Assembly (NCBI RefSeq): GCF_004151485.1
Contig: NZ_SBFF01000012.1
Location: 1-64,000 of the forward strand
Direction: 5' to 3'
Source: Sphingosinicella sp. CPCC 101087
GTDB lineage: Bacteria; Pseudomonadota; Alphaproteobacteria; Sphingomonadales; Sphingomonadaceae
DNA: 64,000 nt
Part shown: positions 34,678 to 44,414 of the stretch, in pieces
How the letters are laid out: each line of letters begins with the position of its first letter
Position numbering within the stretch: position 1 is the stretch's first letter
Made by a program: the position numbers and the translations under genes
Notes under the pieces: model-generated
What the model was told of the DNA's origin: nothing
What the model saw: only the letters and a program-made list of their open reading frames with translations
The model's database searches: none

Positions 34678-35043
34678 GAATTCACCTCGTCGTTGGACGG
34701 TGCGCCGCGGCGCCCGCTGGTTCAGCAATGAGAGGGAGGATTGCTCGAACGCATACCGGCCGCCATCGTGCGCTAGGGCAGCGGATGTGCGCCCGGGACG
34801 CAGCCACCCTCGTCCTCGGTACAGGTCGGCATGGTCCGTTGGCCTTGGCGACCCCGGTCGGTCGAAGCCGACAACCTTGCCGAGCGAGTTGGGCGATCAA
34901 CCCCGCGGCCGGCGCGCCCTGGCCCCCCGCCTGCCCCAAAATAGCCCAGCGGCCGATCGCACCTGGAGCAGCTCGCCCATAGCTAAGGAGGCCGCCAGGC
35001 GGCGCTGAGCCCCGGCGCTCCCCTCCAGCTCAGGAGCCAGACA
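34678..35043. promoter_or_regulatory. divergent intergenic region
   Basis: About 365 bp between the start of the seven-gene run (minus) and the hydrolase (plus). Both promoters should lie here. I see no confident boxes or repeats and no gene. Confidence 0.4.
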
Positions 35044-35865
35044 ATGCCGACGATTAGCACTAGCGACGGACACGAACTCTACTACAAGGACTGGGGCGAA
35101 GGCCCGGTAGTTACCCTTTCGCACGGTTGGCCTCTGAACTCGGACGCCTGGGGCAACCAGATGCAGTTCCTGGCGCAGAACGGCTTCCGCGTCGTGGCGC
35201 ACGACCGGCGCGGTCACGGCCGGTCCGCACAGACCGCGGCGCGGAACGACATGGACGGCTATGCCGACGATCTCGCCGCCTTGTTCGAAGCGCTGGACCT
35301 CAAGGATGCGACGATGGTCGGCCATTCGACCGGAGGCGGCGAGGTCGCTCGCTTCATTGGTCGGCACGGCACCGGCCGCGTCGCCAAGGCGGTGCTGCTT
35401 GGTGCGGTACCACCGATCATGCTCAGGACCGCGACCAATCCCGAGGGGCTGCCGATCGAGGTCTTCGACGGCCTCCGCCGCGACATCGCCGCCAACCGCT
35501 CGCAATTCTACCGGGATTTCGCGGTTCCCTTTTACGGCGCGAACCGGCCCGGCGCGCAGGTCCCGCAGAGCCTGCTCGACGAGTTCTGGCTGATGAGCAT
35601 GCAAGCGGGCCTCAAGAATGCCTATGACTGCATCAAGGCCTTCTCCGCGACCGACTTCACCCAGGACCTCGAGAAGTTCGACGTGCCGACGCTCGTCGTC
35701 CATGGCGACGACGACCAGATCGTGCCGATCAGGGATACCGCGTACAGGTCGGCCAAGCTCATCAAAGGCGCGCGGACAATCTATTATGCGGGCGCGCCGC
35801 ACGGCCTTACCGCAACGCATGCCGACCAGTTCAACGCCGATCTCCTTGCCTTCCTGCAGAGTTGA
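35044..35865 (+). CDS. non-heme chloroperoxidase-type alpha/beta hydrolase
   Basis: This 273-residue cofactor-free hydrolase/perhydrolase begins [20 protein letters not shown], as in bacterial chloroperoxidases. The triad is Ser in VGHSTGGGE (about 97), Asp in [10 protein letters not shown] (about 226) and His in APHGLT (about 255). Oxyanion residues are in SHGWPLNSD. It may act as an esterase or form peracids from H2O2. It stands alone between two minus-strand operons and is followed by a strong hairpin. Confidence 0.85.
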   Translation: MPTISTSDGHELYYKDWGEGPVVTLSHGWPLNSDAWGNQMQFLAQNGFRVVAHDRRGHGRSAQTAARNDMDGYADDLAALFEALDLKDATMVGHSTGGGEVARFIGRHGTGRVAKAVLLGAVPPIMLRTATNPEGLPIEVFDGLRRDIAANRSQFYRDFAVPFYGANRPGAQVPQSLLDEFWLMSMQAGLKNAYDCIKAFSATDFTQDLEKFDVPTLVVHGDDDQIVPIRDTAYRSAKLIKGARTIYYAGAPHGLTATHADQFNADLLAFLQS

Positions 35866-35874
35866 CGGGATGAA

Positions 35875-35904
35875 CGTCCGGCGGCTCGAGCGGGCCGCCG
35901 GACG
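35875..35904. terminator. bidirectional terminator hairpin
   Basis: A perfect 11-bp stem pairs 35875-35885 with 35894-35904 around an 8-nt loop. It lies between the convergent hydrolase and histidine kinase genes, so it can serve both strands. Confidence 0.6.
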
Positions 35905-35911
35905 CGCCGGG

Positions 35912-37603
35912 TCACTTCCCCGCAGCGGGAGGCAAACTGAATTGGAAGAGCGCGCCCCCGTTCGGGTGATTGGACGCGGTGATCGTTCCGCCATGCGCCG
36001 CAATGATCGATTGGCAGATGGCAAGTCCGATCCCAACGCCCTCATCCTTCGTGGTGAAGAATCCGGTGAACACGCGATCAAGGTTCTCCGGCGCGATCCC
36101 GGGTCCGCCGTCATGGATCACGAACCGCACTGCGCCGTCGGCACCGACCATGGTGGCGATCGCAACCCCAGCGTTCGGGGCGCTGTTCTGGCTCATCGCC
36201 TGGATGCTGTTGACGAGGAGGTTCACGATCACCTGCTGAAGCTGGACTCGATCCCCCAAGATGCCCGGAAGACAAGCGCCGAGGTCGAGCGACAAACCGA
36301 TCGCGCGTGCATCGAATTCGTGGCGGACGAACAGCAGCGCCTCCTCCACGACCTGGTTCAGGTCGAGCGGGGCGCATTCCGGCGCGCGGGGCGCGGCCAT
36401 CCCGCGGATGCGCTGCACGATCTCGCTGGCGTGCCGGGCGCTCTCTGCGATTCGTCCGATGAGCTGACCCACCTTGGCCAGGTTCGGATCAGCGCGCGAG
36501 AGCCACCTTAGGCTGGTTTCGGCGTTGGTGACGATCGCGGAGAGCGGCTGATTGACCTCATGCGCGATCGACGTGGCGAGCTCGCCGAGCGTCGAGATCC
36601 GGGCCGCGCGGATATAATCGGTCTGGAGCTGGCGCAATTGCGCTTCGGTGCGCAGGCGGTCTGTAACGTCGTCGAGGCTGAGCAGCGTCACGTCGAGCCG
36701 CTGGGGCGCGGTTGGATAGGTCACCGACAGCTCGATGTCGCGGAGCCGCCCGTCGTGGGTCAGCACCTTCATCAGCTCGGTATAAGTGCGCCGGCCCTCG
36801 AAATGGGCCGTGATCACCCGATTGGCCGTCCCCGGCGAGGCTCGGAACAGAAAATCGACCGGGCCGATCAGCTCGTCGGCGCTGCTGACGCCGAAGAGGT
36901 GCACGGCATTCCGGTTTGCGTCGGTTACCTTGACGATTTTCCTCGAATGGATGGGCAGGTCGGGCGCCTCGTCGAGATAGGCCGCGATGTCCGTGATGCC
37001 CTTGCACCGGAGTTCCTCGAAGATCGCGGTCATCGCGGTAGAGTCCACCTGCAGAAGCGCAATGGGCAGATAGTGGATGAGGCTGCGATAGCGTTCGTCA
37101 CTCGCACAAAGCGTCCACAGTGAGCGCTCGTCGGTCGGGGCGCCGGTAACCGACAGGAAGACGACGTCGGAGCGGCTGCCGTCCACGGGTGTCCACGCGC
37201 TCAGCACCGGATCTGAAAAGATCAGCGAAGTGATCTCCCGCCGTGTCGGCGAGCCGGCGGGATGATTGGCCACGGCCGCCATGATCAGTTCCGCCAACGC
37301 CTCACGCGCCTCGGCCGGCCAGAATGCGGCCACCGGCCGGCCGATCATGCAGTCCCGTCCGTCATAGGGTCCTACCAGGTGAACCGTGCGCTGGTTGACG
37401 TCCGCGATCAGGGTCCCCGTCAGGAGTCGCCGTACCCAGTCGCACGGGCCAGCCCCCGAAGCGATCGCGGCGATCAGAGCCCGGACGCCCGAAATGTCGA
37501 GCGCCCAGCATGCGCCGTCACATGTTTCGAGCTCGGTTTTGCTCGACACGGGCTCCCGTCCGGGGAGCGGGTGCGGCGGAGAAGAGGGCAGCATGATCCC
37601 CAT
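35912..37603 (-). CDS. PAS-domain sensor histidine kinase, FixL-like
   Basis: This 563-residue soluble kinase has PAS-like regions at about 55-110 and 185-330 (KVTDANRNAVHLFGVSSADEL). The DHp H-box is LGELATSIAHEVNQPLSAIV, and the HATPase domain (VNLLVNSIQAM, DGGPGIAPENLDRVF, GVGIGLAICQSII) ends the protein. No membrane segments are seen. It starts 1 bp after the upstream receiver gene stop, so it is the third gene of a RR-RR-HK operon. The FixL/FixJ-like pairing suggests sensing of redox state or a small molecule. Confidence 0.84.
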   Translation of the reverse strand: MGIMLPSSPPHPLPGREPVSSKTELETCDGACWALDISGVRALIAAIASGAGPCDWVRRLLTGTLIADVNQRTVHLVGPYDGRDCMIGRPVAAFWPAEAREALAELIMAAVANHPAGSPTRREITSLIFSDPVLSAWTPVDGSRSDVVFLSVTGAPTDERSLWTLCASDERYRSLIHYLPIALLQVDSTAMTAIFEELRCKGITDIAAYLDEAPDLPIHSRKIVKVTDANRNAVHLFGVSSADELIGPVDFLFRASPGTANRVITAHFEGRRTYTELMKVLTHDGRLRDIELSVTYPTAPQRLDVTLLSLDDVTDRLRTEAQLRQLQTDYIRAARISTLGELATSIAHEVNQPLSAIVTNAETSLRWLSRADPNLAKVGQLIGRIAESARHASEIVQRIRGMAAPRAPECAPLDLNQVVEEALLFVRHEFDARAIGLSLDLGACLPGILGDRVQLQQVIVNLLVNSIQAMSQNSAPNAGVAIATMVGADGAVRFVIHDGGPGIAPENLDRVFTGFFTTKDEGVGIGLAICQSIIAAHGGTITASNHPNGGALFQFSLPPAAGK

Positions 37604-37604
37604 G

Positions 37605-38027
37605 TCAGGCCTCCGGCAAGTTCCTCCCTTGAGGGTCCAGCACGCATTTCACGGCGTTGAGCAGCGCATCGTCGGCTGCAGGCTTGGAGAACCAGGCGCT
37701 GGCGCCCTCCAGCATCGCCCTGGTGCGCGTCGCCTCGTTCGTCGACGAGGTGAGGAAAATCACCGGCATGGCGGAGCCGGAGGCGCGCAAATGCTGCTGA
37801 AGGGCCATGCCGTCCATCCCCGGCATCCGCACATCCGTGATGAGGCAGTCGAATTCGCGGCTGCGCCATGCGGTAATGAAGGCGGCGGCGCTGTCGAAGG
37901 TTCGCGCCGTCAGGCCTTCGACCTGCAAGAGGTCGTAAAGCGCTTCGCGAACGGCTTGGTCGTCATCCACGATCGCGATCAGTGGCGGATTGGACAAGCA
38001 ACGAGCCCTCGACGAAGCAGCCAGCAT
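37605..38027 (-). CDS. stand-alone receiver-domain response regulator
   Basis: This protein of about 140 residues is a single CheY-like receiver: LIAIVDDDQAVREALYDLL, phospho-acceptor Asp in CLITDVRMPGMDG, Thr/Ser in VIFLTSSTN and Lys in WFSKPAADD. It has no output domain. It lies between a FixJ-like regulator and the PAS kinase and may act as a phosphate sink or inhibitor. The true N-terminus is uncertain; ATG 38027 leaves 15 residues before the fold. Confidence 0.78.
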   Translation of the reverse strand: MLAASSRARCLSNPPLIAIVDDDQAVREALYDLLQVEGLTARTFDSAAAFITAWRSREFDCLITDVRMPGMDGMALQQHLRASGSAMPVIFLTSSTNEATRTRAMLEGASAWFSKPAADDALLNAVKCVLDPQGRNLPEA

Positions 38028-38079
38028 GGCCGGACTCGAACGTCGCTGAATCAAGGGGGGAATGTAACCATACCATGGT

Positions 38080-38805
38080 CTAGGTCGCTCCACTCTCCCG
38101 TATCTGCGGCGGAAGCAGCTCCCATGCGCGAATGAGGTCCCCGATCGTCTTCGCCCGCATCTTGCGCATGACACTGCTCCGGTGGAGCTTCACCGTCACC
38201 ACGCTGATCCCGAGATCATAGGCGATCTGCTTGTTGAGACGGCCCAGCGCGACCGATCGCATCACTTGACGCTCCCGTGATGTCAGCGTCGAATGGTCCT
38301 CGATGAGGCGGTGAATCACGCGGCTCTCGCGCCGCTGCGCGGTGTCGCGTTCGATCCCCATCATCACCGCGTCGAGGAGGGTCTGATCGCGCACGGGCTT
38401 GGTGAGGAAGTCAATGGCGCCGCCCTTCATGGCCTGAACCGACATGGGAATGTCGCCGTGGCCGGTGAGGAAGACGACGGGCTTCGCGAAGCCTTGAAGG
38501 GCCAGCTGTTGCTGCAGGTCCAGGCCGCTCCCGCCCGGCATGCGCACGTCGAGCACGAGGCAGCCGGGACGGTCCGGAAGATTGACCTCCATCAACTCGC
38601 GTGCCGACGCAAAGCCCGCCGCTTCCAGTCCCACCGACTCCATGAGTTCGATGAGGGCCCGGCGCACCGCAACATCGTCATCGACGACCAGTACGATCGG
38701 GTGCTCGTGCTCGTCCGCTGCTGCGGACTGCGCAATGCCGACATGGCCCGCCGAGGCGAACCAGGGCTGTTCCCCACGGCTCATCGATTGCGATCCATGA
38801 TACAT
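38080..38805 (-). CDS. FixJ-type response regulator
   Basis: This 241-residue regulator has a receiver domain (VLVVDDDVAVRRALIELM, Asp in LDVRMPGGSGLD, Thr in VFLTGHGDIPMS, Lys in FLTKPVRDQ) and a C-terminal LuxR-type HTH (LTSRERQVMRSVALGRLNKQIAYDLGIS). A strong AGGAGG lies 7 nt before ATG 38805. It heads the operon with the stand-alone receiver and the PAS kinase. GHGDIPMSVxAMKxGAxDFLxKP is the classic FixJ/TodT pattern. Confidence 0.86.
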   Translation of the reverse strand: MYHGSQSMSRGEQPWFASAGHVGIAQSAAADEHEHPIVLVVDDDVAVRRALIELMESVGLEAAGFASARELMEVNLPDRPGCLVLDVRMPGGSGLDLQQQLALQGFAKPVVFLTGHGDIPMSVQAMKGGAIDFLTKPVRDQTLLDAVMMGIERDTAQRRESRVIHRLIEDHSTLTSRERQVMRSVALGRLNKQIAYDLGISVVTVKLHRSSVMRKMRAKTIGDLIRAWELLPPQIRESGAT

Positions 38806-38880
38806 GATGCGACCTCCTGCGAGTGGAAGCGGGATGGTGAGGATCTCATGAGGGGCACCGCCGCGCTATCCCGAAGTCGG

Positions 38881-39267
38881 TTAGCCATGGCCTCCCCGAT
38901 CAGGTGAGCGCGCGTCCAGGCGAATTACCCGCCGACCGAAGCGATGGGCGTCGATCGAGTAGGCGCCGGGTCCAGCGAGGACGAGCGCTGCGGTTGCGCC
39001 GCTGCACGCGGCAATGAAGGTGAGTATCTCGCCCCTGGTGACAAACAGATTGGCGAGCAGCATCACCAGCAGGAGCAGCGCCGCCGCCCGAGTGGCGAAC
39101 CCGGTCGCCAGCGCGAGAGCGAGAGCGGCCGACGGAATGGCCGCCGGCCACCAGCTTGCCGGCGCCGGCCAGATGCGGACAATGGCAGCATAGACGATCA
39201 ACGCGAGCGAGAATCGCAGCAGCAGCAGGGCGGCGCCGGCGGCGCCATCCGGATAACGTGAAATCAT
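38881..39267 (-). CDS. DoxX-like membrane protein
   Basis: This 128-residue protein has four hydrophobic helices (ALLLLRFSLALIVYAAIVRI, IPSAALALALATGFATRAAA, LLLLVMLLANLF, FIAACSGATAALVLAGPGAYSID). The late GPGAYSIDA motif is typical of DoxX proteins. Role is unknown, though DoxX proteins are linked to thiol and oxidative stress. ATG 39267 gives the normal length. It is divergent from the propeller kinase. Confidence 0.7.
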   Translation of the reverse strand: MISRYPDGAAGAALLLLRFSLALIVYAAIVRIWPAPASWWPAAIPSAALALALATGFATRAAALLLLVMLLANLFVTRGEILTFIAACSGATAALVLAGPGAYSIDAHRFGRRVIRLDARSPDRGGHG

Positions 39268-39424
39268 CTCGGAGGCGATAGCGGCCCGGCTGCCCGCGGC
39301 CAGCCTCCGGTCTGGGGATGTTCCGATCACCCATTCGGGGGTAGCATTCGCGCCCGCCCGCGGCGAAGGGGCGACCCGGGCTTGTGGGTGGTCGGAGGCT
39401 TCAAGGGGGATCGCGGGACCGGCG

Positions 39425-42400
39425 ATGCGGCTGATCAGGGCGCTTCTCGTTGCGGCAATAGTGCTGCAACCGATCATCGCACCGGCTGCCGATCGGGGGC
39501 GTCGCCTGGGCCACTACACGCATCAACGCTGGAGCGAGGAAAGCGACGCGCCGCGGCCGGTCACGGCCCTCGCTCAGGACCGTCGCGGCTATCTTTGGAT
39601 CGCGACCGCGGCCGGAATCTTCCGCTTCGATGGCTTGCGCTTCGAGGCGATCAGCACCGCGATCGATCTTGTTGCCCATGGTGCGCCGTCGGCGCTTCTC
39701 GTCAGGCGCAACGGCGAAGTCTGGACCAACTTCGAACGCTCCAGGCGGTTTGCGGTATACCGCGGCGGGCAGCTTCGGTTCCTGCGAGCGCCGCCGGCGC
39801 CGCACCGTATCAGCGCGATGCATGAATCCCGCGACGGGACCGTCTGGGTGCTGACCGAGGGAATAGGACTGCCGCTCATGCGGTTTCGCAATGGCGAATG
39901 GACGTCGTTCGGAACGGAAGCGGGCGCGCCGCTCGACAATCCCTTCAGCATGGTCGTCACGCGCGAGGGGGTGGTCTGGCTATCATTTACCGGCTCTGTC
40001 GCGCGGCTCGCGCCGGGTGCCCGTCGGTTCGAGTTCGTTCGTCGCGAGCTTGGCACCCTAGGTCGGCTCTCTTTGGATCCGGAGGAGCGGATCTGGCTGA
40101 CGGAGCGGCGCGGCACCTATCCCATTACGGGCCCGGGCGGGCGCGGGAACCCTCCGAAGCTGCGCCATCCCTACCGCACCGATACGGGCCAGATCCGCGG
40201 CTGGCCGGTATTCGATCGCGAGGGAAACCTGTGGATCGCCACGTATTACGACGGACTGGAGCGCGTGGCGCAGCCTGATCCGCGGGGCGCCGCCTCCCCG
40301 GCCGAAGCCATGTCCCGGGTCGAGCGCCTCACTTCCCGGGAAGGCCTCTCATCGAACATCGTGGCGCAGATATTCCAGGATGCCGAAGGCAATGTCTGGG
40401 CGGCCACCGCCAACGGCCTCGACCGATTCTGGCCAGCCACCTTGCGCTTCGAGCCGCAGCTTACGGACACGGCAGCCTTTGGCGATCTGCTCCTGCAGGC
40501 GTCGGATGGCACGGTCTATATCGGACAGGCATCGAGCGTCTATCGGGTTAGGCCCGGCGGCGATCCCGAGCCAATCTTCAGGACTCCCGTCGAGCCACGC
40601 ACCCTTTGCGAAGCTCCCGACGGAGCAATCTGGATTGGAACGGACGACAAGGAGGTCGTGGTTTGGCGGGACGGCAGGCTGCGCCGCCTCCCGCAACGGG
40701 CGCCCGTCGACGTCACGATCTACGATTGCGCGTTCGATGCTGAGGGGCACTATTGGGTCACGGCCTCACTGGGCGGGATGGCCCGCTACAGGGGCGGCCG
40801 CTGGCAACGGATGTTCGGATCGGCGGGCGGCGCGTTCGTACCCAAGTCGATGGCGACCGATGGCCATGGGCGCATCCTCGTCCAATGGAACGACCGCATC
40901 TTGAGCCGGCTCGATGGCCGGCGGCGCAGCTCGGTCCCGATTCCTTTCGGCAGCTACGAGCCCAATGCCACAACGCTCTACCCCGTAGCAGGTGACACGC
41001 TGTTTATCGCCGGCCGATTCGGCCTGGCCAGATTGCGGGGCGGAAGATTGCAAACCATCTCGGCCCGCACCGTGCCGTTGTTCAGCGGCGTGAACGGCAT
41101 GGTCCAGACGCCCGCCGGCGAGAGTTGGCTCGCAAGTCCCGCAGGAATCCTGCGCGTTTCGACGGCGGAGCTGGAACGTGCCTTTGCCAGGCGGGGATAT
41201 GTTCCGCCGATGCAGCTGTTCGGCCCAGCCCACGGGCTGAGGAGCCGACCGCACACGCACAGCCGGCGCGCGATCGTCCGCGGCGGCGACGGGAGGCTCT
41301 GGATCGCCACCCAGACCGGAACATTGTGGCTGAATCCGGCCGAGGTGACGCGAAGTCGGGCACCCCCTTCGGTCTCGGTCAGCGCCCTCACGGCCGACAG
41401 GGTGTACCGCGACCCGACGAGCGTGACGCTGCCGGCGGGCACATCGAACATCCAGATCGATTTTGCCGTCCTGAGCTTTTCGAACCCGCGCGCGGCACGC
41501 GCGCGCTACCGGATCGAGGGTCAGGATGCGGACTGGATCGAGGCGGGCACGCGCCGCCAGGCATTCTACACCAACCTGGCTCCGGGCACGTATCGCTTCC
41601 GCCTGATCGGCGCCAACGAGAACGGCGTCTGGAATGAAGAAAGTGCCACCGTCGAGTTCGTGATCCCGCCAACCTTCCTGCAATCGCGGTGGTTCGTTGC
41701 GCTGTGCGTTCTTGCCGCGCTGTTTCTGCTCTGGTTCGCCTATCGACTGCGCGTGGCCCGAGTCACAGCCGCGATCCGCAGCCGGCTCGAGGAGCGCCTT
41801 GGCGAGCGCGAGCGCATCGCTCGCGAGCTGCACGATACATTGCTTCAGAGCGTCCAAGGGTTGGTGCTGAGGTTCCAGTCGGTGGCCAATCGAATGCCTG
41901 TCGGCGCAGATTCCAGAGCTCATCTCGAGGCCGCGCTGAAGCGCGCCGATGAGGTGATCGCGGAGGGACGAGATCGTGTGCAGGACCTCAGGGTCGCCGA
42001 GGGCTCGAGCGACCTGCCGAAGTTGCTTGGTCAACGCGCTGCGGAGGTCGGCTTTGATCCTGAGGTACCGGTGCGCATCGTCGTCGAAGGCAGGCCGCGG
42101 CCGGTTCATCCGCTCGTTTCGGTGGAACTGGGCCGGATTGCCGACGAGGCATTGTTCAACGTTGTCCGTCATGCCGCCGCAAAGTCCGTGGAGATCACGA
42201 TCCGGTTCGGCGTCCGCGAGCTCGGTGTCGAAGTGCGCGATGATGGAATCGGCATCGCCGAGGATGTGCTGGCGCAGGGGCACAGGCCCGGCCATTTCGG
42301 CCTGACTGGTATGCGCGAGAGAGCGGAGCGTATCGGCGGCACCCTTTCGCTCGACACCGCGCCCGGCCTGGGCTCCGCTGTAACGGTCACCCTGCCGGGC

Positions 42401-42484
42401 CGCCTGGCCTTCGCCGATTATGCTCCGGCCAAGCGCCTGTTTCCATCGCTGTTTCGTTGGTTGAAGGAACCGAGCCATGCCTGA
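39425..42484 (+). CDS. two-component-regulator-propeller sensor kinase
   Basis: This 1019-residue membrane sensor has a signal sequence (LIRALLVAAIVLQPIIAPAA). About 14 Reg_prop beta-propeller repeats follow (LAQDRRGYLWIATAAGIFRF, FQDAEGNVWAATANGLDRF and so on; about 40-640), then a Y_Y_Y domain (RYRIEGQDADWIE, APGTYRFRLIGANENGVWNE). One membrane helix (FVALCVLAALFLLWFAYRL) leads to a HisKA_3 H-box (RERIARELHDTLLQSVQGL) and HATPase domain. It is the usual architecture of periplasmic oligosaccharide or polymer sensors. The regulator gene overlaps its last 8 bp. The ligand is unknown. Confidence 0.87.
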   Translation: MRLIRALLVAAIVLQPIIAPAADRGRRLGHYTHQRWSEESDAPRPVTALAQDRRGYLWIATAAGIFRFDGLRFEAISTAIDLVAHGAPSALLVRRNGEVWTNFERSRRFAVYRGGQLRFLRAPPAPHRISAMHESRDGTVWVLTEGIGLPLMRFRNGEWTSFGTEAGAPLDNPFSMVVTREGVVWLSFTGSVARLAPGARRFEFVRRELGTLGRLSLDPEERIWLTERRGTYPITGPGGRGNPPKLRHPYRTDTGQIRGWPVFDREGNLWIATYYDGLERVAQPDPRGAASPAEAMSRVERLTSREGLSSNIVAQIFQDAEGNVWAATANGLDRFWPATLRFEPQLTDTAAFGDLLLQASDGTVYIGQASSVYRVRPGGDPEPIFRTPVEPRTLCEAPDGAIWIGTDDKEVVVWRDGRLRRLPQRAPVDVTIYDCAFDAEGHYWVTASLGGMARYRGGRWQRMFGSAGGAFVPKSMATDGHGRILVQWNDRILSRLDGRRRSSVPIPFGSYEPNATTLYPVAGDTLFIAGRFGLARLRGGRLQTISARTVPLFSGVNGMVQTPAGESWLASPAGILRVSTAELERAFARRGYVPPMQLFGPAHGLRSRPHTHSRRAIVRGGDGRLWIATQTGTLWLNPAEVTRSRAPPSVSVSALTADRVYRDPTSVTLPAGTSNIQIDFAVLSFSNPRAARARYRIEGQDADWIEAGTRRQAFYTNLAPGTYRFRLIGANENGVWNEESATVEFVIPPTFLQSRWFVALCVLAALFLLWFAYRLRVARVTAAIRSRLEERLGERERIARELHDTLLQSVQGLVLRFQSVANRMPVGADSRAHLEAALKRADEVIAEGRDRVQDLRVAEGSSDLPKLLGQRAAEVGFDPEVPVRIVVEGRPRPVHPLVSVELGRIADEALFNVVRHAAAKSVEITIRFGVRELGVEVRDDGIGIAEDVLAQGHRPGHFGLTGMRERAERIGGTLSLDTAPGLGSAVTVTLPGRLAFADYAPAKRLFPSLFRWLKEPSHA

Positions 42485-43112
42485 CAAGGGCTCAACGCCG
42501 ATCCGGATCCTCATCGTCGACGATCACCCGGTGCTGCGCGAGGGCGTCGCCTCGGTCCTGGAGGATCGCCCGGACATGATCGTGGTCGGCGAGGCGCGTG
42601 ACGGCGCCGAGGCGGTTGATCGCTTCCGCGAGCTCCGCCCGGACGTGACGCTGATGGATCTCCAGATGCCGGTCATGAACGGCGTCGAGGCGATCACGGC
42701 TATCCGGACCGAGTTTCCGGATGCCCGCATCCTTGTTCTAACGACCTATGCCGGGGACGTGCAGGCGGTGCGCGCGTTGAAGGCAGGGGCGACCGGCTAT
42801 CTGCTAAAGAGCGGCCTGCGGACCGAGATGCTCGATGCCATCCACAATGTCCATCGCGGTCGGCGCCATGTCCAGGGCGACGTGGCGGCGGAGATCGCGA
42901 TTCATGTCGTCGATGAGGCCCTGAGCGACCGCGAGACCGCGGTGTTGCGATTGGTCGCGATCGGCAAGGCCAACAAGGAAATCGCCCGCGCCCTCTCCCT
43001 TTCGGAGGAAACGATCAAGGCGCACCTCAAGAACATCTTCGCCAAGCTCGACGTCGCCGATCGTACCCACGCAGTGACGGTGGCGGCGCGGCGTGGGATC
43101 ATCGAACTCTAG
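42477..43112 (+). CDS. NarL-type response regulator
   Basis: This 211-residue regulator has a receiver domain with RILIVDDHPVLREGVASVL, phospho-Asp in VTLMDLQMPVMNG, Thr in VLTTYAGD and Lys in YLLKSGLRT. The C-terminal LuxR HTH is LSDRETAVLRLVAIGKANKEIARALSLS. Its ATG lies inside the last codons of the propeller kinase gene (8-bp overlap), so the two form a coupled pair. Targets are unknown. Confidence 0.88.
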   Translation: MPDKGSTPIRILIVDDHPVLREGVASVLEDRPDMIVVGEARDGAEAVDRFRELRPDVTLMDLQMPVMNGVEAITAIRTEFPDARILVLTTYAGDVQAVRALKAGATGYLLKSGLRTEMLDAIHNVHRGRRHVQGDVAAEIAIHVVDEALSDRETAVLRLVAIGKANKEIARALSLSEETIKAHLKNIFAKLDVADRTHAVTVAARRGIIEL

Positions 43113-43116
43113 GAGC

Positions 43117-43140
43117 GGTCCTCACCTGTGGCCGAGGACC
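43117..43140. terminator. possible bidirectional terminator
   Basis: GGTCCTC (43117-43123) pairs with GAGGACC (43134-43140) around a 10-nt loop, between the convergent response-regulator and cytochrome b genes. It overlaps the cytochrome b stop codon. A 7-bp stem without a U-run is weak support. Confidence 0.35.
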
Positions 43141-44375
43141 GAGGCCGTGATCGAGTTTGGCAGGTCAAGCGGCTTTTCGAACTTGGCGATGAGGGGAAGG
43201 ATGATCAGAAAATGCGCGAAGTAATAGATCGTCGCGGCCTGAGAGATCATTACCCATGGTTCTTCCGCCGGGGCGCCGCCGCAATAGCCCAGCACGAGTA
43301 CGCATGGCACGAGGCCGAACCAGTAGAACTTCCTGAACAGCGGGCGGTAGTTGCCCGACCGCACGCGTGACGTGTCGAGCCAGGGCAGGAAGAAGAGCAG
43401 CAGGATAGAGCTGAACATCGCCAGCACGCCCCACAGCTTGGCCGGGAGGATGAAGTCGACGGTGAAGGCGCGCAGGATCGCATAGAACGGCCAGAAATAC
43501 CATTCGGGCACGATATGCGCCGGCGTCGAGAGCGGGTTGGCCGGGACGTAATTGTCCGGATGCCCCAGCGCGTTGGGATAAAAGAAGAGCAGGACCGAGA
43601 AGAGCGTCAGCGCGACGCCCACGCTGAAGCCGTCCTTGGCGGTGTAGTAGGGATGGAAGGGCACCGTGTCCTGCGGGCTCCTTACATCGATCCCAAGCGG
43701 ATTGTTGGAACCCGGGATATGGATTGCCCAGACGTGGAGGATGGCGACGCCCGCGATCACGAAGGGCAGCAGATAGTGGAGCGCGAAGAAGCGGTTGAGG
43801 GTCGCCTGGTCGGGCGCGTAGCCGCCGAGCAGCCAAGTCTGGATGGGTTCGCCCACCAGCGGAATGGCGCCGAACAGGCCGGTGATCACCTTGGCGCCCC
43901 AGAAGCTCATCTGCCCCCACGGCAGCACATAGCCCAGAAATGCCGTCGCCATCAGCAGGAGAAGGATGACCAGCCCCAGCATCCAGACCATCTCGCGCGG
44001 CGCCTTGTAGGAGCCGTAATAGAGGCCGCGGAACATGTGGATGTAGATCGAAACGAAGAAGAGCGACGCGCCGTTCATATGCGCGTAGCGGATGAACCAT
44101 CCGAAATTGACGTCGCGCATGATGTGCTCGACGCTGGCGAATGCGGTCGCCGTGGTCGCGGTATAGTGCATGGCGAGCACGATCCCGGTCACGATCTGGA
44201 GAGCCAGCGCCGCGCCGTTGAGCACCCCGAAGTTCCAGAAATAGTTGAGATTGCGCGGCACGGGGTAGCCCGCTCCGGTCGCGCCGAACACGAAGCGCGG
44301 GATCGGCAGCCTCTCGTCCAGCCAGCGCATCAGCGGATGCTTTGGCTGATAGCGCTTCGCCCAGGGAAAGGTCAT
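43122..44375 (-). CDS. petB: cytochrome b (bc1-type) without its complex partners
   Basis: This 417-residue cytochrome b is of the full-length type. Haem ligands lie in LAMHYTATT / RYAHMNGAS / IYIHMFRG and ALHYLLPF / VWAIHIPGS, and the Qo motif PEWY is in [10 protein letters not shown]. Eight or so membrane helices are visible. The C-terminus is complete. The Rieske (petA) and cytochrome c1 (petC) genes that normally flank it are absent. Instead it lies 39 bp after an exported alpha/beta-hydrolase gene. It may be a second copy used with a different electron route. Start at ATG 44375; GGAGGAACCGCG lies before it. Confidence 0.88.
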   Translation of the reverse strand: MTFPWAKRYQPKHPLMRWLDERLPIPRFVFGATGAGYPVPRNLNYFWNFGVLNGAALALQIVTGIVLAMHYTATTATAFASVEHIMRDVNFGWFIRYAHMNGASLFFVSIYIHMFRGLYYGSYKAPREMVWMLGLVILLLLMATAFLGYVLPWGQMSFWGAKVITGLFGAIPLVGEPIQTWLLGGYAPDQATLNRFFALHYLLPFVIAGVAILHVWAIHIPGSNNPLGIDVRSPQDTVPFHPYYTAKDGFSVGVALTLFSVLLFFYPNALGHPDNYVPANPLSTPAHIVPEWYFWPFYAILRAFTVDFILPAKLWGVLAMFSSILLLFFLPWLDTSRVRSGNYRPLFRKFYWFGLVPCVLVLGYCGGAPAEEPWVMISQAATIYYFAHFLIILPLIAKFEKPLDLPNSITASVLGHR

Positions 44376-44414
44376 CGCGGTTCCTCCCGATTTGCATGCC
44401 GTCAAGCGCGGCGC

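Noticed and set aside
40766-42514. 582-codon open frame on the minus strand
   Set aside because: Opposite the propeller sensor kinase. Composition typical of antisense frames, no domain.
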